Origin: Streptomyces harbinensis
GTDB taxonomy: Bacteria > Actinomycetota > Actinomycetes > Streptomycetales > Streptomycetaceae
Assembly (NCBI RefSeq): GCF_900116145.1
Contig: NZ_FPAB01000001.1
Span: 310,001 to 374,000, forward strand
Length of the DNA stretch: 64,000 bases
Reading direction: 5' to 3'
Part shown: piece after piece, positions 1-7,615 of the stretch
How the letters are laid out: each line of letters starts with the position of its first letter
Numbering within the stretch: position 1 is the first letter of the stretch
The notes under the pieces: generated by a model
The model's database searches: none
Told to the model about the DNA's origin: nothing
What the model saw: the letters and a program-made list of their open reading frames with translations, nothing else
Position numbers and translations under genes: made by a program

Positions 1-30
1 CGGCACGGCCGCCGGCTGTGTGTCGCTCAC
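1..30 (-). CDS. pstA: PstA phosphate ABC permease, 5' end only
   Basis: Only the first ten codons lie inside the window, read from a GTG whose last three bases form a GTGA overlap with the stop codon of the upstream pstC gene. The identity rests on position: the second permease subunit PstA normally follows PstC directly and is translationally coupled to it. Nothing in the ten visible residues is diagnostic by itself. Confidence 0.7.
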   Translation of the reverse strand, partial: MSDTQPAAVP

Positions 31-995
31 AGGGACCCCGAGTACTCCTTGCGGCGCGCGATGATGAGCCGCGCGGCGCCGTTGACCAGCAGGGTGAGGA
101 CGAACAGCACCAGGCCGGAGGCGATGAGCGCGTCGCGGCCCATGGAGCCGGCCTCCTTGAACTGGCTGGCGATGTTCTGGGCGAAGGTGCCGCCGCCGGA
201 CTCCAGCAGGCTGGCGTTGATGAGGAAGCTGGGCGACAGGACGGTGGCCACGGCCATCGTCTCGCCGAGCGCCCGGCCCAGGCCCAGCATCGAGGCGCTG
301 ATGATCCCGGAGCGGCCGAAGGGCAGCACGGTCATCCGGATGACCTCCCAGCGGGTGGCGCCCAGGGCCAGGGCGGCTTCCTCGTGGGCCTTGGGGGTCT
401 GCTTGAAGACCTCCCGGGTGACGCTGGTGATGATCGGCAGGATCATGATGGCCAGCAGGATGCCGACGGTCATCAGGGAACGGGCCGGGGTGCCGTCGTA
501 GGCGAAGATCCCGGTCCAGCCGAAGAACCGGTCCAGCCAGTCGAAGAGGCCGGTCATGTGCGGCACCAGGAAGAGCGCGCCCCACAGGCCGTAGATGATG
601 CTCGGGACGGCGGCCAGCAGGTCCACCACGTAGCCGATGATCCCGGCCAGGCGGCGCGGCGCGTAGTGCGAGATGAACAGCGCGATCCCTATGGCCACCG
701 GGACGGCGAGCGTCATGGCGATCACCGAGGAGACCACGGTGCCGAAGAGCAGCACCGCGATGCCGAAGACCGGCGGTGAGGCGTTGGCGTCCCACTGGAA
801 GGTGGTGAGGAAGTTTCCCTCGTTGTGGGCGATGGCGATCGCGGCGCGGATGGTGAGGAAGACGGCGATGGCCGCCATGATCACCAGCAGGGCGATGCCG
901 GAGCCCTTGGAGAGGCCGCTGAAGACCCGGTCACCGAGGCGCACCGTGTTCTTCCGGGGGGCGGTGGCGGGCGTTCCCATGGGTGTTCCGCTCAT
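27..995 (-). CDS. pstC: PstC, phosphate ABC transporter permease
   Basis: The 322-residue protein is a membrane subunit of the high-affinity PstSCAB phosphate importer. After a short cytoplasmic N-terminus it has about six hydrophobic spans, the first at about residues 30-55. The cytoplasmic EAA loop that contacts the ATPase is visible at about residues 205-225 (EEAALALGATRWEVI...LP), followed by the RALGETMAV segment typical of PstC. It lies about 60 bases downstream of pstS and overlaps pstA by four bases, so the three genes form one operon. Expression is probably controlled by PhoP through the PHO box upstream of pstS. Family assignment is secure. Confidence 0.96.
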   Translation of the reverse strand: MSGTPMGTPATAPRKNTVRLGDRVFSGLSKGSGIALLVIMAAIAVFLTIRAAIAIAHNEGNFLTTFQWDANASPPVFGIAVLLFGTVVSSVIAMTLAVPVAIGIALFISHYAPRRLAGIIGYVVDLLAAVPSIIYGLWGALFLVPHMTGLFDWLDRFFGWTGIFAYDGTPARSLMTVGILLAIMILPIITSVTREVFKQTPKAHEEAALALGATRWEVIRMTVLPFGRSGIISASMLGLGRALGETMAVATVLSPSFLINASLLESGGGTFAQNIASQFKEAGSMGRDALIASGLVLFVLTLLVNGAARLIIARRKEYSGSL

Positions 996-1052
996 ATCGA
1001 CTCGCAGGTACGGACGGCGTCGGCAGCGTACGGGGCAGGTGGGTGCGTCATG

Positions 1053-2153
1053 TCAGGACATCCCGGCCACTCGGTCGCGCACCTGCTCGATGATGCCGTC
1101 CGGGATCGGCGCGTAGTCGATCTCGGCGAGCGCGCCCTGTCCCTCCTCGCCCGCGGCGTAGCCGAGGAAGGCCCTGGTGAGATCGAGCGTGCCCGGGTTG
1201 TTGCCCTTGTCGCAGATGATCTCGTACGTGACCAGCACGATCGGGTAGGCGCCGGGCTCGCGGGTGGCGTAGTCGAGTTCGAGGGCGAGGTCGCCCCCGG
1301 TGCCGACGACCTCGCCGGCGGCGATGGCGCTGGAGGCGTTCTCCACGGAGACCGCGACCGGCTCGGGGGCGCCGGTGTCGATGGCGACCGTGCTGATGCC
1401 GTTCTGGTGGGCGTAGGACAGTTCGAAGTACGCGATGGCCCCGGCGTTCTGCTGCACCATGCCGACCAGCCCGGAGGAGCCGTCGGCGGCCTGGCCGCCC
1501 TTGCCGGTCCAGTTCTTGTTGGGCTCGTACGGCCACTGCTCGGGGGCCGAGCCGTGCAGGTACTGGGTGAGGTTGTCGGTGGTGCCCGAGCCGTCCGACC
1601 GGTGGAACGCGGTGATGGGGAGGTCGGGCAGGTCGGCGCCCGGGTTGAGCGCCGCGATGGCCGGGTCGTTCCAGCGGGTGATGCCGGAGTCGAAGATCAG
1701 GGCCAGGGTGGGGGCGTCCAGGACGAGGTCGTCCACGCCGGGCAGGTTGTAGCCGATGGCGATCGGTCCCGCGGCCATCGGCAGGTGGATGGCCTGGCCG
1801 CCGTCCCGGCACACCGCGCGGGAGTCCGCCAGCTCCTGGTCGCCGAGCAGGGAGTCGGAGCCGGCGAAGGCGGTCCGGCCCTGGAGGAACTCCTGGATGC
1901 CGGCGCCGGAGCCGGTCGCCTTGTAGTTGATCTGACTGTCGTCACAGTTGGCCTGGTAGGTGTTCACCCAGACCTCCATGGCGTTGGCCTGCGCGCTGGA
2001 CCCCGAGGCGAGCAGCGAGCCGGAGGGCGCGCACTCGATGTGGTCCGCGGAGAAGTCCACCGCGCCGGGCAGTCCCGAGTTGTCGTCGCTACCGCAGGCG
2101 GCAGTGAGGAGCAGGGCGCTGGAGACCAGGGCCGCTGCCGCGCCGAGCTTCAC
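1053..2153 (-). CDS. pstS: PstS, phosphate-binding lipoprotein
   Basis: This 366-residue protein is the extracytoplasmic phosphate receptor of the Pst importer. The N-terminus is a lipoprotein signal with lipobox LTAAC, so Cys20 should be lipidated. Two phosphate-binding loops of the PstS family are visible: GSSAQANAMEVW near residue 52 and RSDGSGTTDNL near residue 186. The gene is first in the pstSCA operon and sits behind a PHO box. The protein is expected on the outer face of the membrane and may be partly released. Confidence 0.97.
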   Translation of the reverse strand: MKLGAAAALVSSALLLTAACGSDDNSGLPGAVDFSADHIECAPSGSLLASGSSAQANAMEVWVNTYQANCDDSQINYKATGSGAGIQEFLQGRTAFAGSDSLLGDQELADSRAVCRDGGQAIHLPMAAGPIAIGYNLPGVDDLVLDAPTLALIFDSGITRWNDPAIAALNPGADLPDLPITAFHRSDGSGTTDNLTQYLHGSAPEQWPYEPNKNWTGKGGQAADGSSGLVGMVQQNAGAIAYFELSYAHQNGISTVAIDTGAPEPVAVSVENASSAIAAGEVVGTGGDLALELDYATREPGAYPIVLVTYEIICDKGNNPGTLDLTRAFLGYAAGEEGQGALAEIDYAPIPDGIIEQVRDRVAGMS

Positions 2154-2221
2154 TGTCGTTCATTTCCTTCCGGGAGACGTCCGAGACCGAAAGTAGGCAG
2201 AGCAGATGAAGCGACTGAAGG

Positions 2222-2244
2222 TCATAAGTGAACAGAAAATGAAT
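2222..2244 (-). promoter_or_regulatory. PHO box (PhoP-binding direct repeats) upstream of pstS
   Basis: Read on the minus strand, two adjacent 11-base units resemble the Streptomyces PHO-box unit GTTCATTTACC: ATTCATTTTCT and then GTTCACTTATG, followed by a weaker ACCTTCAGTCG. The site lies about 70-90 bases upstream of the pstS start codon, where PhoP acts as an activator in phosphate starvation. The repeats are seen in the sequence; regulation is inferred from the known family arrangement. Confidence 0.75.
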
Positions 2245-2332
2245 CCCACAGGGCAGCCCGGTGGACCGGACGCCGCCACATGTCACCCGGGAGGTGCACG
2301 ATACTGCCAGGCAGACGGCACATTCGTTACGC

Positions 2333-2351
2333 TATACCCATCGGGGGTATA
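2333..2351. promoter_or_regulatory. CsoR operator upstream of csoR
   Basis: The 19-base element reads TATACCC-ATCGG-GGGTATA. It is a pseudo-palindrome with the TATACCC/GGGTATA arms typical of CsoR-family operators. It ends about 20 bases before the csoR start codon, so bound repressor would block its own promoter. This supports copper-responsive autoregulation. Confidence 0.8.
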
Positions 2352-2372
2352 CGGCCGCAGGGAAGGACGATC

Positions 2373-2738
2373 ATGACCGCCACCGAGGAGACGACTCCCG
2401 CCCACCCGGCCACCGCGACCCCCCACGGCACGCCCGGCGCCCCGTCGCCCCAGGGCCCGCACGGCTACAGCAAGGACAAGGACGCCCACCTCAAACGGCT
2501 GCGCCGCATCGAGGGCCAGATCCGCGGCCTCCAGCGCATGGTGGACGAGGACGTCTACTGCATCGACATACTCACCCAGGTCTCCGCCTCCACCAAGGCG
2601 CTCCAGTCCTTCGCACTCCAGTTGCTGGAGGAGCACCTGCGGCACTGCGTCGCGCACGCCGCCCAGGAGGGCGGCCCCGAGATCGACGCCAAGGTCGAAG
2701 AGGCCACCGCCGCCATCGCCCGCCTGCTGCGCACCTGA
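2373..2738 (+). CDS. csoR: CsoR-family copper-sensing transcriptional repressor
   Basis: The 121-residue protein has a disordered N-terminal 35 residues and then the all-helical CsoR/RcnR domain. The Cu(I) ligand set is intact: Cys63 (in DVYCIDIL), His88 and Cys92 (HLRHC). The spacing equals that of the characterised mycobacterial CsoR (25 and 4 residues). Start ATG 2373 is preceded by GGAAGGA; in-frame codons back to 2280 would read through the operator and are rejected. The domain has no DNA-binding helix-turn-helix, as is normal for this fold. No copper exporter gene lies next to it, so its targets are probably elsewhere. Confidence 0.93.
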   Translation: MTATEETTPAHPATATPHGTPGAPSPQGPHGYSKDKDAHLKRLRRIEGQIRGLQRMVDEDVYCIDILTQVSASTKALQSFALQLLEEHLRHCVAHAAQEGGPEIDAKVEEATAAIARLLRT

Positions 2739-2760
2739 GACCCGGCCGGCCGCCGGCGGA

Positions 2761-3561
2761 TCAGCCCACGGCCCCCGCGTAGATGTCCTCCGGCACCGGC
2801 AGGGTCACCGGCACCGGCGTGCCGAACCCGGAGAACTCCACCGTGGAGGCCACGTCGATCCCGTCGGGACCCGTCTCGCTCCCCAGGCTGAACTGGAGCC
2901 GGATCTTGCGCGGCAGCCCGTCCGCCCCCAGATACGCGTCGAACGGCACCGCCGGGTCCGCGGGCCCGGCCAGTGCCGCCGCCAGCTGCTCCCCGGCCGG
3001 CCCCGACGCCTCCCGCGCCGCCACCACCAGATCCGTCACCCCGCGGAAGTGCCGCACCCACTCCCCGTGCAGCTCCGTCCCCGGCAGCTCCCGCACGCTC
3101 ACCACCCCGCGCAGCAGCTCCGCCGCCAGCAGCGGCTCGGTGGCCCCGTTCGCCACCAGATTGCCGTCCGTCAGCGTGGTCACATCCAGCCGCACCCACT
3201 TGTCGGCCGGCACCCCGGCGCCCCGGTTCTTCATGTACAGGGCGCCCGGGGTGAACACCTCCGTCACCGGCGGCACCCGCCCCGCCGGCATCTCCAGCGG
3301 CAGCGTCACCCGCAGTTCACCCGAGCGCGCCACGAAGTCGTAGCCGCCCTCGCCCCTGACCGTCACCCGGGTACCGCCCGAGGTCATCTCCATCGCCGTC
3401 GCCACCAGCGAGCTGCCCGCGCCCGCCAGCGCCTCCGGCAGCTGCCGCACCGTCTCCCGCGCCTGCCGCGCCCCGGCGTCTTCCTCCGCCGCCGCACCGG
3501 TCCCCGTGCACCCGCTCACCGCGAGCAGCAGGGCGGCCAGCGAAGCGATTCTGCCCACCAT
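2761..3561 (-). CDS. LppX/LolA-like lipoprotein
   Basis: The 266-residue product begins with a lipoprotein signal ending in AVSGC, so Cys18 is the lipid anchor. The C-terminal half shows the pattern of the LppX/LprAFG fold: a LGADGLPRKI strand, then a DGIDVASTVEFSGFG strand and a terminal hydrophobic VPVTLPVPEDI segment. Family members bind lipids or ligands outside the membrane; the ligand here is unknown. I chose ATG 3561, preceded by AGGCAGG, over the ATG nine codons upstream because it puts the signal peptide at the N-terminus. The gene converges on csoR. Confidence 0.75.
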   Translation of the reverse strand: MVGRIASLAALLLAVSGCTGTGAAAEEDAGARQARETVRQLPEALAGAGSSLVATAMEMTSGGTRVTVRGEGGYDFVARSGELRVTLPLEMPAGRVPPVTEVFTPGALYMKNRGAGVPADKWVRLDVTTLTDGNLVANGATEPLLAAELLRGVVSVRELPGTELHGEWVRHFRGVTDLVVAAREASGPAGEQLAAALAGPADPAVPFDAYLGADGLPRKIRLQFSLGSETGPDGIDVASTVEFSGFGTPVPVTLPVPEDIYAGAVG

Positions 3562-3630
3562 GGCCTGCCTAACGAGGGCCCCGCCCACCCGTCACGGGCC
3601 GGGCGGACACCCGGTGGTTACCGTGGAGAG

Positions 3631-3801
3631 GTGCAGGAAGCCAGCGCGGACGTCCCCCCGAGGCACGACGTCACCCTCCAGGAACGCGGACCCTTCATCG
3701 CCCCCCGGTGCAGCTGCGGCTGGTACGGGCCGGCCCGCCGCTCCCGGCCCCTGGCCCGGGACGAGGCCGCCGCCCACACGGCAACGGCCCGCCCCGCCTG
3801 A
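3631..3801 (+). CDS. Small conserved hypothetical protein with CxC-tryptophan motif
   Basis: From GTG 3631 a 56-residue protein can be read. It contains VTLQERGPFIAPRCSCGWYGPARRS in two parts: a strand-like start and a CSCGWYG core flanked by basic residues. Similar short Cys-Gly-Trp proteins occur in Streptomyces, and the CxCGW core suggests a half zinc-ribbon. A purine-rich GGAGAG directly abuts the start and would be a poor ribosome site. TACCGT six bases upstream could be a -10 of a leaderless transcript. I do not know the function. Confidence 0.5.
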   Translation: MQEASADVPPRHDVTLQERGPFIAPRCSCGWYGPARRSRPLARDEAAAHTATARPA

Positions 3802-3853
3802 GAAGCGGCGGAGCGGGCCGTGCGGAAGAAGAGCGGAAGAAGAAGGGGAACGC

Positions 3854-4591
3854 TCAGGAGGGGGACTGGGCACCGACCCCGCGCCGGGCCCGCGCCCGGT
3901 GCCGGCCGCCGCCGTCCTCGCCACCCGGCTCACCGCCGTCGACAGGGTCCCCCGGCTCCCGCTCCGCGTCCGGCCGCACATCCTCCCCGGCCGCGACCCA
4001 GCCGAACAGCCTGGTACCGGCCATCACCCGCACCAGCGGGGTCAGCGCGTACAGCGCCAGCGGGGAGAGCAGCAGCGCCACCGCCGTGGCCAGCGCGAAA
4101 CCGCCCAGCACATCGGTCGGGTAGTGCACCCCGGTGAACACCCGGCCCACACCCTGCACGATCGCCAGCGCGATCGCCGCGATCCCGATCCTGCGGTGCA
4201 CCAGCAGCAGCCCCACGGCGATCGCCATGGCCCCGGCCGAGTGATCGCTGACGAACGACCACCCCTCCTTGCCCTGCACCAGCACATGCAGATCCGGATG
4301 ATCGATGAACGGTCTGGGGCGGGCCACGAAACTACTGATCGGCTGATTGATCAGATACGACACCCCGGCCGCGCCCAGCGCCCACGACACCCCGGCCACC
4401 GCCTGCGCCGAGCCCGGACGGGAGCGCACCAGGAACCAGGTGCCCAGCACCGCCAGCACCAGACCGATCGCGAAGCCGTACTCCACCAGGAACGTCACGG
4501 CGTCGGACACCCAGCCCGGCAGACTGTCGGCATAGCCGTTGATCTTGTAGAGAAGATCGACATCGATGTCAGGGTTGTCGAGTCCAGCCAT
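3854..4591 (-). CDS. PAP2-family phosphatase, BcrC-like (undecaprenyl-diphosphatase candidate)
   Basis: The 245-residue membrane protein has about six spans and the three PAP2 active-site motifs: ARPRP at 90-94, SDHS at 115-118, and G149-R150 with H156 and D160 in GRVFTGVHYPTD. The lysine that opens the classical first motif is missing; instead NQPISSFVARPRP resembles the BcrC branch, which recycles undecaprenyl diphosphate for wall synthesis. The last 45 residues are a charged, Gly/Glu/Arg-rich cytoplasmic tail not needed by the family. The substrate is inferred; a generic lipid phosphatase is possible. Confidence 0.85.
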   Translation of the reverse strand: MAGLDNPDIDVDLLYKINGYADSLPGWVSDAVTFLVEYGFAIGLVLAVLGTWFLVRSRPGSAQAVAGVSWALGAAGVSYLINQPISSFVARPRPFIDHPDLHVLVQGKEGWSFVSDHSAGAMAIAVGLLLVHRRIGIAAIALAIVQGVGRVFTGVHYPTDVLGGFALATAVALLLSPLALYALTPLVRVMAGTRLFGWVAAGEDVRPDAEREPGDPVDGGEPGGEDGGGRHRARARRGVGAQSPS

Positions 4592-4761
4592 GTGCCGTTA
4601 CGGCCCCTTCATGATGTCGTCGTGGGGTGGGGGGAGGAGCGCCCGCGTACCCGTCCAGGAAACGTCATCCGCCGCGCCCGGAGTTCCGATGTCCCCGAAA
4701 GAGCATCACAGCGTTACCGAAGAGAGACGCCCGTGTGTGACGCAGCGCGACGACCAGACTA

Positions 4762-5745
4762 CTACCCCGCGGTGGGGCGCGTCGCGCCGAAATAATCGGC
4801 CGAATCAATGGGGTCGAAGCGGATCACGGCGCCAGTGTACGGGGCATTGATCATGTAGCCCCCGCCCACGTAGATCCCCACATGGTGGATGCTGCGGGAA
4901 TCCGTCAGGTCGTTGGCGAAGAACACCAGATCGCCCGGCAGCAGCTCGTCACGCTCCGGATGCGGCCCGGTCGCCCACTGGTCGTTGGCGACCCGGGGCA
5001 GCTCGATGCCGACCGACTCGTACGCGGCCCGGCTCAGCCCCGAGCAGTCGAATCGCCCGTCGTGCTCGGGCGTGCCGTTGCCGCCCCACAGATACGGGGT
5101 GCCGAGCTGGTCCTGCGCGAAGTGCACGGCTCCGGCCGCCAGTTCCGACGGGTCCAGCCGCGGCTGGTCCTCGGGCGGCGCCGCGAAGCTCTCCTCGGCG
5201 CCCCGGATGATGCGCACATAGTTCTGCGTCTCGGTGTACGGGGGGACGCCGCCGTACTGGATCACCGCGTACGGGCCGGCGTTGTAGGCGGCCAGCATGT
5301 TGTCGACCGGATCGCCGGGCACATCACGCACATAGGAGGCCAGCGAGCAGTTGTACGTCGCCGCCGACGGGATGGCGTCCTCCGGGTCCCACACATCGGC
5401 CACCCCGTCCCCGTTGGCGTCCAGCCCGTGCACCGCCCAGGTGCTGGGGATGAACTGCGCTATGCCCTGCGCGGCGGCGTGGCTCTGGGCCCCCGGGTTC
5501 CAGCCGCTCTCCTGGTTCAGCTGGGCGGCGAGCAGAGCGGGCGACAGCTCGGGGCAGAGGTTCCCCCACTCCTGCACCAGGCCCTCGTACGCGGCCGGCA
5601 CGGCGTTCTTCGCCAGCTTCCCGCCGTTCTTGCCGGCACCCCCGATGATCCCGGCGGCGGCGCTGTACACGCCCACCACCAGCAGCGCCACGAACAACGC
5701 CAGGCCCCCCAGCCCCAGCCCGGCGACCAGCGCCACCTTGCGCAT
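4762..5745 (-). CDS. Bifunctional wall hydrolase: lytic transglycosylase plus NlpC/P60 peptidase
   Basis: The 327-residue protein starts with one membrane span (about 5-35). A lysozyme-like transglycosylase domain follows at about 55-185, with catalytic Glu79 in LNQESGWNP, then the GIAQFIPSTW and AYNAGP motifs. The C-terminal domain (about 205-325) is NlpC/P60, with Cys234 in DCSGL and His288 in HHVGIY. It would cut both glycan and stem peptide. Start ATG 5745 is used because upstream codons precede the membrane anchor. The pairing of activities in one anchored protein resembles CwlT/VirB1-type hydrolases of transfer systems. It is divergent from the two-span protein at 5905. Confidence 0.9.
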   Translation of the reverse strand: MRKVALVAGLGLGGLALFVALLVVGVYSAAAGIIGGAGKNGGKLAKNAVPAAYEGLVQEWGNLCPELSPALLAAQLNQESGWNPGAQSHAAAQGIAQFIPSTWAVHGLDANGDGVADVWDPEDAIPSAATYNCSLASYVRDVPGDPVDNMLAAYNAGPYAVIQYGGVPPYTETQNYVRIIRGAEESFAAPPEDQPRLDPSELAAGAVHFAQDQLGTPYLWGGNGTPEHDGRFDCSGLSRAAYESVGIELPRVANDQWATGPHPERDELLPGDLVFFANDLTDSRSIHHVGIYVGGGYMINAPYTGAVIRFDPIDSADYFGATRPTAG

Positions 5746-5904
5746 CTCCCACCGCTCCCCTCGATCACCCCAAGTCTGCCCGGCGTTCCCCCGAACACAA
5801 CAGCCGCGGACCGTACTTCGGACAGTGCGGCGTGGCACAATCGCAAGCGGAACGCGTATCGAACAGCACAGCACGTACTCAAGCCAGTTGGGCGGTGAAC
5901 CCGG

Positions 5905-6213
5905 ATGTTCCTTGCGGCCGACTCAGAGGACATCACTGAACTCATCGGCGGTATCGCCCCGGACTGGGGGCCGTTCGCCACGGTGGGGGACGAGGCCCGG
6001 ACGATGATCCAGGTCATCATGGCCCTCGCCATCCTGATCTGCCTCGGCATCGCGATCTGGGGAGCGGCCAAGCAGCGGATCGGCTCCACCGCGATGCGGG
6101 ACTCCTTCAGCGCGGAACAGGGCAAGGGCCTGATCGTGGCCGGGCTGACCGGGGTGTTCATCATCGGTTCACTCGGCACGCTGTTCACCATCATCTACGG
6201 CATGGCGGTCTAG
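5905..6213 (+). CDS. Small two-span integral membrane protein
   Basis: The 102-residue protein has an acidic N-terminus, a hydrophobic span at about 33-52 (MIQVIMALAILICLGIAIWG), a short basic loop with AAKQRIG, and a second span at about 75-100. No enzyme motif is present. Size and hairpin topology recall VirB2/TrbC-like pilin subunits, but I see no sequence motif that proves this. The stop is five bases before the downstream lipoprotein start, so both are co-transcribed. The gene opposite is a transglycosylase/NlpC hydrolase. Confidence 0.8.
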   Translation: MFLAADSEDITELIGGIAPDWGPFATVGDEARTMIQVIMALAILICLGIAIWGAAKQRIGSTAMRDSFSAEQGKGLIVAGLTGVFIIGSLGTLFTIIYGMAV

Positions 6214-6218
6214 CGGCG

Positions 6219-7229
6219 ATGCGGCGCGCGGTGGCGGTGGCGGCGGTCCTGGCCGCCCTCACCACGGCCTGTGCGGGCGGCCCGGCCGCCGACCGGGCCG
6301 CGCAGCTGGGCGCGGCCCCAGGGGCCACGCCCGGCGAGGCGCCCGGCGGCCCGGACGGCGACCCGCCCGCCGAACCGCCGGACCGGGAGCCCGGGGACGA
6401 GCCGGCCGACCCGGTCGTCATCGCCCCGGAGCACGGCACGGTGGCGATCGCCGAGACCGTCGCCGAGGACCTGCCGCCCGGCCTGCGCCGCGCCGCCGCG
6501 CTCCCGGACGGCACCCTGCTGCTCACCCCCGCCACCGGCGGCACCGTCCACCACCTCGACCCGGCGACGGGGAACCTCACCGCGGCCGGAGAGGTGGAGA
6601 GCACCACCGGCGAGATGACGATCGTGGACATCGCGGCCTCCGAGGAGGCGGTGTACATCGCCTACGAGGGCGCGCAGAGCAACCGGATCTCCCGCTACAC
6701 CTACGAAGCGGGCACCCTGCGCCCCACCGGCTCCGCCGCCGCCCGCGATCTGCCGCGCGGCGCCGGCCTGATGACGTTCGGCCCGGACGGCCTGCTGTAC
6801 GCGAGCACCGGCCCGTCCGGCGACATCCTGCGCATCGACCCGGCCCGGCCCGCCGGCACCACCACCTTCTCCACCGGCCACACCGACCTGCGCGGCCTGG
6901 CCTGGGACCCCATGGGCGTCCTGTGGACGGTGGACCCGGGCAACGGCAGCACCACCGACATCTCCCCCGTCGTCCCGGAACAGCCCCTCCCGCCCGCGGA
7001 CACCACCGTCCCGGCCGCCGAGGACCCCACCGACGTGGCCCAGCTGGCCGGCTCGCTGTGGATGACGACCACGGCCGGCACCCTGTGGCGCTACCCGCTG
7101 CCGAACGCCTCGCCCGAGCCGTTCCTGACCGACGACCTCGGCCCCCTGACGGCGGTGCTGCCCACCCCGGACGGCGAGGACCTGTGGCTGCTGACGGAGA
7201 CCAGCCTGCTGCGGCTGACCGTCACCTGA
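6219..7229 (+). CDS. Beta-propeller lipoprotein
   Basis: The 336-residue protein carries a lipobox (ALTTAC, lipid on Cys18) and a Pro/Asp/Glu-rich linker to about residue 70. The rest consists of repeated strand units such as GTLLLTPATGGTVHHLDPATG, GLLYASTGPSGDILRIDPA and GSLWMTTTAGTLWRYPL. This is a propeller pattern like glucose/sorbosone dehydrogenases or NHL proteins. I see no quinone-binding signature, so catalysis is not supported. It starts five bases after the two-span membrane protein and should be exposed at the cell surface. Confidence 0.75.
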   Translation: MRRAVAVAAVLAALTTACAGGPAADRAAQLGAAPGATPGEAPGGPDGDPPAEPPDREPGDEPADPVVIAPEHGTVAIAETVAEDLPPGLRRAAALPDGTLLLTPATGGTVHHLDPATGNLTAAGEVESTTGEMTIVDIAASEEAVYIAYEGAQSNRISRYTYEAGTLRPTGSAAARDLPRGAGLMTFGPDGLLYASTGPSGDILRIDPARPAGTTTFSTGHTDLRGLAWDPMGVLWTVDPGNGSTTDISPVVPEQPLPPADTTVPAAEDPTDVAQLAGSLWMTTTAGTLWRYPLPNASPEPFLTDDLGPLTAVLPTPDGEDLWLLTETSLLRLTVT

Positions 7230-7314
7230 CACGAGGCACCACCGGCTCCGTCGACCGTGCCCGGCCCGCCGGGTACCGTAAGTACCGCTCAGGTGACACT
7301 CAGGAGGGGCCACC

Positions 7315-7545
7315 ATGGCGGAGAACCGCAGTCTCGATCATCTGGACTGGATCAGGGCCGAGGTCGAGGACGGCAGCGACGAGCACTGCTTCGAAGTTGC
7401 CGCCGGGGACGGGGATCTCATCCACATCCGGCAGACCGACGAGCCGGAGAAGATCGTGACGACGACCCGCGCCAAGTGGGACGCGTTCGTCCTGGGCGTG
7501 CGGAACAACGAGTTCGATCACTTCGTCGAGGATTCCCCCAGGTGA
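7315..7545 (+). CDS. DUF397-family protein
   Basis: The 76-residue protein matches the DUF397 layout: a Trp near the N-terminus (LDWIRA), a HCFEVA strand, a DLIHIRQT strand and the terminal W-x-AFVLGVRNNEF helix. DUF397 proteins are abundant in streptomycetes and usually sit beside a helix-turn-helix regulator; here no such regulator is adjacent. AGGAGGGG precedes the ATG. The biochemical role is unclear; some partners act as antitoxin-like modules. Confidence 0.8.
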   Translation: MAENRSLDHLDWIRAEVEDGSDEHCFEVAAGDGDLIHIRQTDEPEKIVTTTRAKWDAFVLGVRNNEFDHFVEDSPR

Positions 7546-7615
7546 CGTAACAAACCCCGCCGCGTGTCGTTGATATGACGGAACGTGATCGGATTCGACA
7601 CTGGGAGGTACGCTG

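Noticed and set aside
825-2231. A 468-codon plus-strand frame over pstC-pstS
   Set aside because: It is antisense to pstS, lacks a ribosome site, and has low-complexity Gly/Val/Asp composition.
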